DNA of 64,000 nucleotides from Bacteroidota bacterium. GTDB lineage: Bacteria; Bacteroidota; Ignavibacteria; UBA10030; UBA6906. Shown in pieces: positions 18,508-27,299 of the stretch. Where the stretch lies: contig JAUQWO010000076.1 in NCBI GenBank assembly GCA_030835135.1, forward strand, positions 141,102-205,101. Direction: 5' to 3'. Under the pieces are notes generated by a model. It did not search any database. It saw only the letters and a program-made list of their open reading frames with translations, and had not been told where the DNA came from. Positions within the stretch are counted from its first letter, which is position 1. Every line of letters starts with the position of its first letter. A program made the position numbers and the translations under genes.

Positions 18508-19866
18508 TCACGGCATCCAGGACCGCTCGATCTCTTCGAGGGTCTTCCCTTTGGTCTCGGGCAGGGATCGCCACACCATGACGACGGTTGCCACGCAGAA
18601 CACCGCATACAGCCAGAAGGGGAACGCGTGGTGGAAGTGTGCGATCAGGAATTCGTTCGCATCCAGCATCGGGAACGTCTGGGAGATGATGTAGTTCGAG
18701 GTCCAGAGGAGGAACGTAGCGACCGCCATGGCGCGTCCGCGGATGCGGGTCGGGAAGATCTCCGCGAGGACGACCCAGACGACCGGTCCCATGGACAACG
18801 CGAAGCACGCGATATACCCGATGATGAAGACCAGCGTCCACCCCGCCGTGGTCGATGTGTACGCGCTCCACCCCAATCCGGCGAGCGTGGCACCCATGCC
18901 TGCGGCGCCGATCATCAGCAGGGGGCGACGTCCGAGCCGGTCGACGCTCCGTATCGCCACGACCGTGAACAGGACGTTGCATGCGCCAATGACCACGGTC
19001 TGGAGCAATGCGGTGTCGGTCCCCGAGCCGAGGGATTTGAAGATCTCGGGAGCGTAGTAGAGGAAGACGTTGATGCCGGTGATCTGCTGCAGCACCGCGA
19101 GGGACAGCCCGATGACGAGGGTCCGGCGGATCCCGGGCCGGAGGAGGTCGCGCATCGATGAGCCTTCCAGAGCGATCGCGTCGGTGATCTCGCGTACCTG
19201 CTGCTGTGCGTTGCCGTGCGTGGACAGCCGGGTCAGTATGGCCGTAGCTTCGTCGACCTTCCCCTGCTTGATGAGCCACCGCGGGCTTTCGGGGATGGCG
19301 ATGAGCGACAGCATGAACAGGAGGGCGGGGATCGTCTCGGATCCGAACATCCACCGCCAGCCCGTCGATGTGTTCCATGCCTGGTCGCCGAGCCCGGCGA
19401 TCCCGTAGTTCACGAAGTAGACGAGCAGGATACCGGTGACGATGGCGAACTGGTTGAAGGAGATGAGGCGTCCGCGGATCTCAGCCGGCGCGATCTCGGC
19501 GATGTACAGCGGCGACAGCATGGAAGCCATGCCGACGCCCACGCCGCCGATGATGCGGGCGATGTTGAATTCCGTGAGGGATGTGGGGATGGCGGACCAG
19601 ACCGCGGAGACCGTGAAGAAGAGCGCCGAGAGGAGGAGGGCGCGCCTCCTGCCGAACCGGTCGCTCAGCGTTCCAGCCCCGGCCGCCCCAACGATGCACC
19701 CGAGGAGCGCGCTGGATGCGGCGAAACCCGTTTCCGCGGCATCCAGCGCGAAGTGGTCGCGCAGGAACCCGATCGCACCCGCCACCACGGCCGTGTCATA
19801 GCCGAACAGGAGTCCGCCGAGCGCGGCAACGGTGCTGAGTAAGGATGCGTACTGCGAGGGTCGCAT
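18508..19866 (-). CDS. Sugar/H+ symporter of the MFS sugar porter family (XylE/AraE-like)
   Basis: 452 aa with 12 predicted membrane helices. Family signatures are intact: 'GGLLFGYDTAVVAGAI' in helix 1, 'DRFGRRRALL' in loop 2-3, 'PESPRWLIKQGK' after helix 6, 'DRLGRRPLL' in loop 8-9 and the C-terminal PETKGKTLEEIE. Residues 'QQITGINVFLYYAPEIF' form the helix-7 sugar-binding region. A GTG at 19875 would also serve as start; I prefer the ATG at 19866. Coupled to GH51 downstream and PhyH upstream, it probably imports a pentose or a small product of the glycan. Confidence 0.92.
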   Translation of the reverse strand: MRPSQYASLLSTVAALGGLLFGYDTAVVAGAIGFLRDHFALDAAETGFAASSALLGCIVGAAGAGTLSDRFGRRRALLLSALFFTVSAVWSAIPTSLTEFNIARIIGGVGVGMASMLSPLYIAEIAPAEIRGRLISFNQFAIVTGILLVYFVNYGIAGLGDQAWNTSTGWRWMFGSETIPALLFMLSLIAIPESPRWLIKQGKVDEATAILTRLSTHGNAQQQVREITDAIALEGSSMRDLLRPGIRRTLVIGLSLAVLQQITGINVFLYYAPEIFKSLGSGTDTALLQTVVIGACNVLFTVVAIRSVDRLGRRPLLMIGAAGMGATLAGLGWSAYTSTTAGWTLVFIIGYIACFALSMGPVVWVVLAEIFPTRIRGRAMAVATFLLWTSNYIISQTFPMLDANEFLIAHFHHAFPFWLYAVFCVATVVMVWRSLPETKGKTLEEIERSWMP

Positions 19867-19875
19867 GGGGTCCAC

Positions 19876-20646
19876 TCATTTCCACCGTTCGCATCCGGTG
19901 AAGGCCATATGGACCCCCTCCTGATAGCGCGGCCGAGGGCGGTAGTCGTTGACGCCCGGGACGGCCTTCCCGCGCAGGAGGAAGGGTGCCGCCGCCTCGG
20001 GCTTCAGGAGACGCGTGCTGGTCGGGATGTAGCGGATGGTCAGACCCATGCGCCAGAGGTCGGAGGTGTTCGCCTCCGAGCCGTGGATAATGTTGGGATG
20101 GTGGATCGACAGATCTCCTGCTTTCAGGATCACATCGATGGCCTTCGCTTCATCCACGAACTCATCCCTCATCGCGGAACCCAGCACGTTGTCCACGTCC
20201 TGACGCTCCTCGTGCTGCTCGAGGACCAGATGATGGGTGCGCGGGATGACGCGCATGCATCCGTTCGCGGGGAGGGAATCGGATACGGCGAGCCACATGG
20301 TGATCACGTTCATCGGTTCGATGGGCCAGTAGCTGCCGTCCTGATGCCAGAGCACCGCCTGCCCCGTGCGGGGCGGTTTGCAGATGTAGTGTGTCGCGAA
20401 CAGTGCGATGTCGGGTCCGACGAACTGCTGCGCAATGTCCAGGAGCCGGTCGTCGCTGATGAGCCGGACCCAGAACGGGTCGTTCCACGCGAGATGGGCG
20501 TGGAGGTGTTCCGGCCGGACGCCGGGGTTCTTTTCGAGGAGCCAGTGGACATGCCGTTGGGCCTCTTCGACGAGTGCACCATCGATGGCCTCGCGGACGA
20601 CAACGTAGCCTTCCCGATCGTAGATCTCCTTCAGGTCCTTCTGCAT
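19876..20646 (-). CDS. Phytanoyl-CoA dioxygenase (PhyH)-family Fe(II)/2-oxoglutarate-dependent oxygenase
   Basis: 256 aa, cytoplasmic. The iron-binding triad is present: H101 and D103 in 'LWHQDGSYW', and H188 in 'PNIIHGSEAN'. R205 in 'MGLTIRYIP' is suited to bind 2-oxoglutarate. The start is the ATG at 20646 with GGAGAT upstream. It heads the PhyH-symporter-GH51 unit. PhyH proteins of this size hydroxylate or demethylate small molecules; beside sugar genes the substrate may be a modified (for example O-methylated) sugar or sugar acid, which is inference. A second PhyH gene of different sequence lies at 37773-38564 on the other arm of the locus. Confidence 0.88.
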   Translation of the reverse strand: MQKDLKEIYDREGYVVVREAIDGALVEEAQRHVHWLLEKNPGVRPEHLHAHLAWNDPFWVRLISDDRLLDIAQQFVGPDIALFATHYICKPPRTGQAVLWHQDGSYWPIEPMNVITMWLAVSDSLPANGCMRVIPRTHHLVLEQHEERQDVDNVLGSAMRDEFVDEAKAIDVILKAGDLSIHHPNIIHGSEANTSDLWRMGLTIRYIPTSTRLLKPEAAAPFLLRGKAVPGVNDYRPRPRYQEGVHMAFTGCERWK

Positions 20647-20723
20647 CGCGGATCTCCAATGATGTGCAAGAGGGGACAGCGCGGTGGGCTTCCTACAAGG
20701 GGAGATACGGGAAATTGTGCTCG

Positions 20724-20742
20724 AATGCAACGGCGTTTCAGA
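20724..20742. promoter_or_regulatory. Third, weaker KdgR-box-like operator
   Basis: The 19-mer AATGCAACGGCGTTTCAGA matches the gamma-proteobacterial KdgR box as I remember it (AATGAAACANTGTTTCATT) at 13 of 18 defined positions. It shares AAC...GTTTCA with the two stronger sites in this window. It lies about 80 bp upstream of the PhyH start and overlaps a larger inverted repeat. A weak minus-strand promoter (TTGCAT, 17 bp, TATCTC) would have its -35 box inside the site. Confidence 0.45.
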
Positions 20743-20759
20743 TGAGAAACGCCGTTGCA
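20726..20759. repeat. Perfect 14-bp inverted repeat with a 6-nt loop
   Basis: The arm TGCAACGGCGTTTC (20726-20739) and its exact reverse complement (20746-20759) flank AGATGA. It sits in the 126-bp gap between the AGE epimerase stop and the PhyH start. Neither side has a U-tract, so a standard intrinsic terminator is unlikely. It may be an operator, or a structured boundary that separates the two minus-strand units. Confidence 0.85.
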
Positions 20760-20772
20760 CAGGTGGAAAGCC

Positions 20773-21951
20773 TCACCGGGAGCGCGGAGCGGTCGGGTCA
20801 AGCATCTGCATGCACATGAACAGACAGCGGGGGACGTGGTAGCACCCCTTCCATTTGCTGCCCTTCAGCGGGAGGGAGACCTCGCCACGGCGGTTGAGAT
20901 ACCCGAACCATTCGCCGTGCGCGGGATCGGGATAGTGCGACCAGGTATAGTCGTGCACCTTCTCGAACCACGCGCGGCAGTCCGTCCGCCCCAGGCGTGT
21001 CTCTGCCATGAGCAGTGCGACGAGCGTTTCGATGTGCGCCCACCAGAACTTCTGGTCCCACTCGAGCTTCTCGCACGGCTTCCCGCGGGCATCGAGGAAT
21101 CCGAAGATACCGCCGTATTCCTTGTCCCACGAGAACTCAAGGATCCGCAGCAGGGAATCCGCCGCACGGTGGGCGAGCGCAGTGTCACCCCGCCCGAGCG
21201 CGGCATCCATGAGGAACCACATGCCCTCCAGGCCATGTCCCGGGTTCAGCAACCGGCCTTCGAAGGTATCGGGGTGGCTGCCGTCCGGTGCTACGTTCTC
21301 ATACACCAGGCCGCTCTCCCTGTCGATGAACAGCGTCGCGATATCGTTCATCCACCGCGTGGTGTTCTCTTCGAACAGGTCTGCCGGAAGCAGCCACTGG
21401 AGTTCGTGCGCGACGTGGAGGAACATCATCGGGAACGCGAACGAGCGGAGCGGCCGCGTACCGGGATATGCCTTGGTGTAGACCCCCTTCGGGAATGATT
21501 CCCGGCGGAGCATGTTGCGGTAGGCGCGGTGGGCGATGTCCTTCGCTTCTTCATCCCCGGACGCCAGCGCGTACTGGCTGAAGCCGACCGCCGCGAAGCA
21601 TTCGCTGAAGACATTGTAGGGTTGGACGAGCGGTGCGCCGTTGCGGTCCAGCGAAAAGTACCACTCGCCGTTCGCATCACGCCCGTGCGCACGGAGAAAG
21701 TCCGCGCCGTGCTTTGCCATCGCCAGCCATTCCGGCCGCTTCTCCAGGCGGTTGTACAGCATGGCATACGTCCACGTCTGACGCCCCTGCAGCCAGATGA
21801 ACTTGTCCGTGTCGTAGACGTTCCCCATGCGGTCGAGACACGTGAAGAAGCCACCCTGCGGGTCGCGCGAATGACGGTCCCAGAAAGGCAGGACATCATC
21901 GAGCAACGCGGAACGGTACTGCTGATACAGCGTGTGGTTTCCGGGCAGCAT
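20773..21951 (-). CDS. N-acylglucosamine 2-epimerase (AGE) family sugar epimerase/isomerase
   Basis: 392 aa, the usual length for AGE-family (alpha/alpha)6 barrels. It acts on the C2 carbon of a hexose, hexosamine or disaccharide. Typical blocks are seen: 'DKFIWLQGRQTWTYAMLYN' near 49-67, 'PYNVFSECFAAVGFSQYA' near 111-128, 'NPGHGLEGMWFLMDAA' and a C-terminal 'HGEWFGYLNRRGE'. No signal peptide, so cytoplasmic. The start is 3 bp after the stop of the Gfo/Idh/MocA gene. In this setting it could interconvert glucose/mannose-type or cellobiose-type sugars. The exact substrate is not decided by the sequence. Confidence 0.9.
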   Translation of the reverse strand: MLPGNHTLYQQYRSALLDDVLPFWDRHSRDPQGGFFTCLDRMGNVYDTDKFIWLQGRQTWTYAMLYNRLEKRPEWLAMAKHGADFLRAHGRDANGEWYFSLDRNGAPLVQPYNVFSECFAAVGFSQYALASGDEEAKDIAHRAYRNMLRRESFPKGVYTKAYPGTRPLRSFAFPMMFLHVAHELQWLLPADLFEENTTRWMNDIATLFIDRESGLVYENVAPDGSHPDTFEGRLLNPGHGLEGMWFLMDAALGRGDTALAHRAADSLLRILEFSWDKEYGGIFGFLDARGKPCEKLEWDQKFWWAHIETLVALLMAETRLGRTDCRAWFEKVHDYTWSHYPDPAHGEWFGYLNRRGEVSLPLKGSKWKGCYHVPRCLFMCMQMLDPTAPRSR

Positions 21952-21954
21952 GGG

Positions 21955-23124
21955 TCACCCTTTCTGGACGATCTTCAGGTCGGGGAGCGGGATCCATTTC
22001 CTCTCCTTCCAGGATTCGATGCCCTTCTCCGCGAGCTGCACCCCCTTCGCGCCTTCCAGCAGGTCCCAGGGGAATGGTTCGTTGCCTGCGATGTGGCGCA
22101 GGTACAGCTCCCACTGGATCTTGAATGCGTTGTCAAAGGCCTGCTGCGACGGGACGGTCATCCACTGATCCGGGAATGTGAACGGATTGTCGATATCCGG
22201 ATTCCATGTCGGCCGGGGTGTGGCATGTGCAGGCTGGATCCAGCATTCGCGCAGACCCGCCACCGCGGAGCCGAGCGTGCCATCGACCTGGATGGTGAGG
22301 AGATCGTCGCGGCGGACACGTGTCGTCCACGACGAATTGAATTGCGCCACGATGCCATCAGCGAGTTCGAAGGTGGCATAGGCGGCATCGTCCGCCGTGC
22401 ACGCATAGGGCTTGCCCGCCTCGTCCCACCGCGTGGGAACATGCGTGGCACCGAGGCAGGAGACGCTGCGGACGGGCGCGATGACGTTATCCAGGACGTA
22501 GCGCCAGTGGCAGAGCATGTCGAAGATGATGCCGCCGCCATCCTCGACGCGATAGTTCCACGATGGCCGTTGTGCGGGGATGTGCTCTCCCTCGAAGACC
22601 CAGTAACCGAAGTCGCCCTTGACCGAGAGGATGCGGCCGAAGAATCCGCTGTCCCTGAGCAACTGCAGCTTGAGGAGTCCGGGAAGCCACAGTTTGTCCT
22701 GCACCACGCCATGCTTCACGCCCTTCTCCTGGGCGAGAAGATACAGATCGTATGCTTCATCCGTCGTGAGGGCGGTCGGCTTCTCACAGTAGATATGTTT
22801 CCCCGCCTTGATGGCCGCACGGATGGCCGGGACACGCAGGTTCGTGACCTGGGCGTCGAAGTAGATCGTGTTGTGTGTGTCGGCAAGGGCCTTGTTCAGG
22901 TCCGTGGTCCACCGGACGATGCCGGAGCTTGCCGCGAGGTGTTCCAGGCGCTGGGCATTGCGGCCGACGAGGATCGGATCGGGCATGATCACTTCCCGGT
23001 CGTTCAACCGGACGCCACCCTGGCGCATGATGGCCACGATGGAACGCATGAGGTGCTGATTGGTCCCCATGCGACCCGTGACCCCGTTCATGATGATGCC
23101 GACGTGATGTGTTGTTGTTGACAT
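21955..23124 (-). CDS. Gfo/Idh/MocA-family NAD(P)-dependent sugar oxidoreductase
   Basis: 389 aa from the ATG at 23124, which has GGAG nine bases upstream; an in-frame TTG at 23139 is less likely. The N-terminal Rossmann fold has the glycine-rich 'MNGVTGRMG'. The family's EKP signature appears in 'IYCEKPTALTTDEAYDL', and the C-terminal substrate domain follows. These enzymes oxidise or reduce sugars, inositols or sugar acids, often as the redox step in glycan-derived sugar conversion. It lies between the cupin (27 bp) and the AGE epimerase (3 bp). Together with the isomerase it suggests a short oxidative or epimerising route for an unusual monosaccharide. Confidence 0.92.
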   Translation of the reverse strand: MSTTTHHVGIIMNGVTGRMGTNQHLMRSIVAIMRQGGVRLNDREVIMPDPILVGRNAQRLEHLAASSGIVRWTTDLNKALADTHNTIYFDAQVTNLRVPAIRAAIKAGKHIYCEKPTALTTDEAYDLYLLAQEKGVKHGVVQDKLWLPGLLKLQLLRDSGFFGRILSVKGDFGYWVFEGEHIPAQRPSWNYRVEDGGGIIFDMLCHWRYVLDNVIAPVRSVSCLGATHVPTRWDEAGKPYACTADDAAYATFELADGIVAQFNSSWTTRVRRDDLLTIQVDGTLGSAVAGLRECWIQPAHATPRPTWNPDIDNPFTFPDQWMTVPSQQAFDNAFKIQWELYLRHIAGNEPFPWDLLEGAKGVQLAEKGIESWKERKWIPLPDLKIVQKG

Positions 23125-23151
23125 GTCAGAATTCTCCAAGACACCTCTGGT

Positions 23152-23601
23152 TCACTGCGTTGGTGGTTCCGTACACTGTGCGCGGGCGCCGGCGGGGAGC
23201 GGCGGTGCTTCCTGTCCGGCGTGTGGGAGTGTTCCGCTGAGCTCCTGTCGCCAGTGGGCGACGTCGCCGCCGGGGGCGTAGCAGTAGATCATCCGCATCG
23301 GAGTGAACCCGATGTTCGTGATCTGGTGGAAGACCCCGGGGGGGATGTACGCGGCCTGGCCGGTCTTCAGGACCTGTCGTTCCTCGCCGAGACACATTTC
23401 GGCGGTCCCCTCTATAATATAATACACTTCTTCCTGTTCCTGATTATGCCATGGGACCTGCCCGCCGTTCGGGTCAAGGGTGACGTGCCCCATGGCGAAG
23501 TTCATGGCCTGGATGGGGGAGACGCCCCCGACAAGGTTCTGGGTCCGGCGCCGGGCCGGGTAGCGGCGTCCTTCGATGACACCCAGGTCTGCTATGATCA
23601 T
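23152..23601 (-). CDS. Single-domain cupin protein
   Basis: 149 aa. A double-stranded beta-helix is indicated by 'VPWHNQEQEEVYYIIEGTAEM' (cupin motif 1: H, Q, E ligands) and 'GQAAYIPPGVFHQITNIG' (motif 2, with the PxG and the last ligand H). It lacks a signal peptide. Such small cupins in sugar loci are often sugar isomerases or lyases, or metal-dependent sensors. A GGAGAG ribosome site precedes the ATG. It is co-directional and tightly spaced with the isomerase (31 bp) and the Gfo/Idh/MocA gene (27 bp). The C-terminal ~20 residues are proline-rich and probably disordered. Confidence 0.85.
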   Translation of the reverse strand: MIIADLGVIEGRRYPARRRTQNLVGGVSPIQAMNFAMGHVTLDPNGGQVPWHNQEQEEVYYIIEGTAEMCLGEERQVLKTGQAAYIPPGVFHQITNIGFTPMRMIYCYAPGGDVAHWRQELSGTLPHAGQEAPPLPAGARAQCTEPPTQ

Positions 23602-23632
23602 GATGGTACTCTCCGATACGCGGTGATGTGGG

Positions 23633-24463
23633 CTACGATACGGGCAGGCACAACGGCTGCAGCCGCCTGCGAAGCTGATGCATCATGTGGATCACGATCT
23701 CCCGGATGTCCGTCACGGGCTGACGCGTGAACGGCAATGCGGGCATGTATGGCGCCGGACCGAATTCCGGGCAGACGGCAAGGAACGGTGCGCCGCGACG
23801 GGCATGGTCTGCCGCGATCCGTTCCCACCACTGCATGTGCCGCTCCACCTCGGCATTCCACTCCGGCGCCCGCGGGTCATTCACCTGCGGACCTTCCATG
23901 TGTCCGACGCGTGCATGGATGTACGACGCCCGCGCGATGGCCAGCGTCATCGCATCTTCCTGATCATGGAGAAGCGACTCATGCACACAGCACCAGTGCG
24001 AGAAGTCGGCATTGATACGGAGCTCCGGCATCGCCTCGAGCACCTCCCGCGTTGCGATCGCACTGTACGTTGCGCGCCCGCGATGGGTCTCATGACAGAT
24101 GGTGATGCCTGCTTCCTTTTCGAGCGCGCGTGCCGTGCGGAAGATCCTGAGGTTCTCGTCCCTGGTGAAGATGTCGCGGCCGGTATGGCAGTTGACCAGC
24201 AGGGGACGGTAGCGCACCGCGGCGCGGTAGCGTTCTTCGATCGACCGGCAGTGTTCTTCCACGGTCGATCCCTCGCTCGTGATCATGGCCACGAAGGTGA
24301 GTCCGTGCTTCTCGTGAAGAGCACGACACTCTTCCGGTGACGCATGCAGCGACGGGAGATGGATCTCCGTGCCGTCAAACCCCGCACCCCGGGCATACAC
24401 GAGGAAGTCCTCGAACGGCAGCGCATCGAGGTCCCATTTGGACCGCGTGATGATCAGGCGCAT
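23633..24463 (-). CDS. Sugar phosphate isomerase/epimerase-like TIM barrel (xylose isomerase-like superfamily)
   Basis: 276 aa from the ATG at 24463, preceded by GGGAGGA. The TIM-barrel fold of the AP-endonuclease-2/xylose-isomerase-like superfamily is suggested by 'GFDGTEIHLPS', 'LVNCHTGRDIFT', 'GITICHETHRGRATYS' (a metal-ligand glutamate and histidine) and 'RINADFSHWCCVHESL'. It probably isomerises or epimerises a ketose or inosose using a divalent metal. It is the second gene after the GH78 rhamnosidase (49-bp gap) and is followed by the cupin and dehydrogenase. A second, distinct member lies at 47866-48675. Confidence 0.88.
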   Translation of the reverse strand: MRLIITRSKWDLDALPFEDFLVYARGAGFDGTEIHLPSLHASPEECRALHEKHGLTFVAMITSEGSTVEEHCRSIEERYRAAVRYRPLLVNCHTGRDIFTRDENLRIFRTARALEKEAGITICHETHRGRATYSAIATREVLEAMPELRINADFSHWCCVHESLLHDQEDAMTLAIARASYIHARVGHMEGPQVNDPRAPEWNAEVERHMQWWERIAADHARRGAPFLAVCPEFGPAPYMPALPFTRQPVTDIREIVIHMMHQLRRRLQPLCLPVS

Positions 24464-24512
24464 CGTGCATCCTCCCGTCGTAGACTCTTGATGTGGTCCC
24501 GTCCCTGCATGC

Positions 24513-27155
24513 TTAGGTGTACCTGAGATGAAGTGTGTGCGGAGTGCCCGACGGGAACCGGTACCGGCGCAGGTTTCCGTCCACCGGACCTTCGGCCTGC
24601 GGGAACGCGATCTGTTCCCGTTCATCGAGGATGAGATCGGCGGTGCAGCCGCGGGGGACTTCCAACCGGAGGGTACGCTCACCGCGGGTGCCCGTACACG
24701 CGAATGCGATCGGACCCTGCGGCGTGGGGACCGTCACCGCGACATCGGCAAGGTCCGCGGGTTGCGGCCTCACCGTGCACTGTGTGAATCCGGGTGCCGT
24801 CGGTCGGATGCCCGCGATGCCCTGGGTCAGGAGGTAGAGCGGCACGACGGCGCAGTGGCTCCAGAGGTCGCCACTGTCGGGCGCTGCCGTCCAGTTCTCA
24901 AAGATGGTGTTGTTCTCGATCACCGACGGCATCGTTGCCCAGCGCTCGCGGAAGTCGCGAATGATCACATCCGTACGTCCGCCGCGGGCGAGCGCCCAGT
25001 AGCGCCAGCATGCGTTCGCCGGGTAGGAGATCCCCATGTGCGGTGGCGGCGCTGCGAGCGCATCGATCGCGGGACGGTTCCGGCCACCGGGGCACTGGTC
25101 GAAGATCACGGCCGTGGCGAGTGACCGGTCGCAGAGGCGCGGCGCTTCGCCGGCGCCAAGCCAGGGGCGGTTGACGATGAAGAGTCCCTCGGCGTCGCTC
25201 CAGAATGCACGGACGGCAGCCTCGATGATCGACGCCGCGAAGCCTTCGGCGAAGTCCGCCCAATCGGTATGGTCCAGCACGCGTGCAACGGGGGCGAAGG
25301 CGTGGCGGAGCATTGCCGCCGCATAGAGGTTGAAGGCGCACTGCTTGTGCAGCGGTTTCCCCGTCTCGTACGCGACATGGTCGATCCATACCGCCGGCGT
25401 GCCGAGGTTGGTCACCGGTATCAGACCGTCTTCCTGTCGGATCCTGTGGAGATACCGGACGAAGCGCTGATACCGGACGAACGGTTCACGGACGGCGGCG
25501 GCATCGGCGGTGTACAGATGATGGTGGAAGATATCGAATCCGAACCCGACGCTATGGTCGAGCAGCGGGCCCCATGGCGTCAGATCGAGGTGTCGTTCCA
25601 TCACGCGGGCGAGACGGTCGTACGCCGGCCAGCAATCGAAGAAGTATCCGTCGAGCATCAACCCCTGACCGAACGTCGCGATGAAGCGTGCGCCGGGACG
25701 GGGTTCGCCGAAGGTCATGTACGCCGCGTGGAGCTGGTGTGCGCCGTCGCCGCTGTACTGCTGGCGCTCGCGGCCCATCCCATCCACCGCCGTCTCCTGC
25801 GTGCTGTTGTACAGCGTGTTCACGCAGGCATCCAGGAGCCGCTGCAGGGCAGGCTCGCCGACGGAAGCGTGGGGCTCCACGGGCCAGGGGAAGACGCGCC
25901 GGAGCATCCCGACGTTCCGGATCGTGACGGTTCCTGCGGTGCCGCGAATATGCAGCTGGATCCATCGCGCAGCTTCATAGTCGAGCGTCTGGAACGTCTG
26001 GACGCCACCGGCGCAGATGAACCGTGCCCAGGCGTGGAAGTGGGTGTTCAGCAACGCCGGCCCGCCGGGGGTGTGTCCTTCCTGCACCATCAGTTCGACG
26101 ATCGTGCCGGGAGGGGCATCGATGGTGAAGAAGGGGAATCCGACATGCTGATCGTGCAGGGCGAACGTCAGAGCGCGTGCCGTTGTGCCGTCGAGTGCGA
26201 TGGTCCACGATCCCGCGGCGCTGCCCGTCACCGTCAGTGGTGTGGCTGTGAACGCGTTCGGCGGGAGGACGTCGAAATACTCTTCCGCGGGCCGGTGCCA
26301 GTCGATGGTGTATGCTTCCACGAGTCGTTCGACCGCGACCGGATGTTCGCGCAGCAGGGGAATGCTGCGGGGGATGAGGCACGATCCGTCCCGGGTCGCC
26401 CGGGTATCGAGCAGGTAGTCGGGATAGGACGAGCATGAAGGGGGAAGGGACGGGGGGCAGTCCACGAGCATCGCCTGCACCCACCTGCCATCCGGCGTGA
26501 AGCCGTTCGTGTCCCAGCCGTACGGGTGTTTGCGCGCGTCGAACATCTCCTGGAAGGCGCGGAGGTACCAGCGTTTGTAGTTGCCGGCTGGCCAGGCGGT
26601 GCTGAGATGGGCGTGCCAGGAGTCGTCGGAGACGAGGCTGGTGGAGTTCCCGGTGGCGGTTGTGGTGGTCAGGGTGAAGATGAACCCGGGTTTGCCGACG
26701 GGGTGTGTCCCATCGCCCCCTCCATAATAGAGGACGGTCACGCCGATGGTATGGTCGCCCGGCGTGAGGAGGCGCTGCAGTTCCAGCGGATCCACTTCCA
26801 TTCTGCGGGGATCCGCCGGTGCCGGTCCCCACTGGACGCGTCTGCCGTCGATCGTGAGGAGGTACCGGCTATCGGCCGCGATCCAGCCGTTGGCTGATCG
26901 CAGGGGAGCCGGGATATGGATGGTGTGCCGGAACAGAACGACGGTATTGGGGAGCGTCCGTTCGGACGGATACCAGATCCAGTGTGCCGGCGCAAGGTCG
27001 AGCCGGAGCGGTGCATCCGGGAGGGACAGCGGTGAAAGGTCAGGCATCGGATCAGAGGGTTGAAGGCTGTGAGCGTGTGCGACTGGTACCGGGAGAAGGC
27101 CGAGGAGAGCACTGCCTCCGGCGGCCTGTGTCAGAAATCGTCGTCGTGTGGTCAT
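24513..27155 (-). CDS. Tat-exported GH78-type alpha-L-rhamnosidase
   Basis: 880 aa from the ATG at 27155. A twin-arginine signal (MTTRRRFLTQ) followed by a hydrophobic stretch points to Tat export in folded form. N-terminal beta domains (about 50-430) precede an (alpha/alpha)6 catalytic barrel. The block DGMGRERQQYSGD (458-470) matches the GH78 acidic motif (usually D-G-x-x-R-[DE]-R-x-x-[WY]-x-G-D). A C-terminal beta-sandwich ends the protein. The enzyme should release alpha-L-rhamnose from rhamnogalacturonan, glycosides or similar glycans. It is the first gene of the left arm, transcribed from a strong promoter (27184-27212) with a leader of only about 22 nt. Confidence 0.88.
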   Translation of the reverse strand: MTTRRRFLTQAAGGSALLGLLPVPVAHAHSLQPSDPMPDLSPLSLPDAPLRLDLAPAHWIWYPSERTLPNTVVLFRHTIHIPAPLRSANGWIAADSRYLLTIDGRRVQWGPAPADPRRMEVDPLELQRLLTPGDHTIGVTVLYYGGGDGTHPVGKPGFIFTLTTTTATGNSTSLVSDDSWHAHLSTAWPAGNYKRWYLRAFQEMFDARKHPYGWDTNGFTPDGRWVQAMLVDCPPSLPPSCSSYPDYLLDTRATRDGSCLIPRSIPLLREHPVAVERLVEAYTIDWHRPAEEYFDVLPPNAFTATPLTVTGSAAGSWTIALDGTTARALTFALHDQHVGFPFFTIDAPPGTIVELMVQEGHTPGGPALLNTHFHAWARFICAGGVQTFQTLDYEAARWIQLHIRGTAGTVTIRNVGMLRRVFPWPVEPHASVGEPALQRLLDACVNTLYNSTQETAVDGMGRERQQYSGDGAHQLHAAYMTFGEPRPGARFIATFGQGLMLDGYFFDCWPAYDRLARVMERHLDLTPWGPLLDHSVGFGFDIFHHHLYTADAAAVREPFVRYQRFVRYLHRIRQEDGLIPVTNLGTPAVWIDHVAYETGKPLHKQCAFNLYAAAMLRHAFAPVARVLDHTDWADFAEGFAASIIEAAVRAFWSDAEGLFIVNRPWLGAGEAPRLCDRSLATAVIFDQCPGGRNRPAIDALAAPPPHMGISYPANACWRYWALARGGRTDVIIRDFRERWATMPSVIENNTIFENWTAAPDSGDLWSHCAVVPLYLLTQGIAGIRPTAPGFTQCTVRPQPADLADVAVTVPTPQGPIAFACTGTRGERTLRLEVPRGCTADLILDEREQIAFPQAEGPVDGNLRRYRFPSGTPHTLHLRYT

Positions 27156-27183
27156 CGCGGGATTCCAATTCCCCAAGTTTTTG

Positions 27184-27212
27184 AGTATGCCAGAAAGGGA
27201 TGACAATGTCAA
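27184..27212 (-). promoter_or_regulatory. Sigma70-like promoter for the left arm
   Basis: On the minus strand, TTGACA (27212-27207), a 17-bp spacer, then CATACT (27189-27184). The start codon of the GH78 gene is about 29 bp beyond the -10 box. It lies back-to-back with the plus-strand promoter; the two -35 boxes are about 52 bp apart. Confidence 0.75.
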
Positions 27213-27264
27213 GATGGAGCGGGGAGTATTTGCAGATTCGTGCAGAAGTTTTTTTCTGTGGCAC

Positions 27265-27293
27265 TTGACAATACAGCGCGTCCTTCGTAATAT
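27265..27293 (+). promoter_or_regulatory. Strong sigma70-like promoter for the receptor triad
   Basis: TTGACA (27265-27270), exactly 17 bp, then TAATAT (27288-27293), near-consensus at both boxes. Transcription would begin around 27300, inside the operator-like site that follows. This is the best promoter match in the window. Confidence 0.82.
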
Positions 27294-27299
27294 ACCCCT

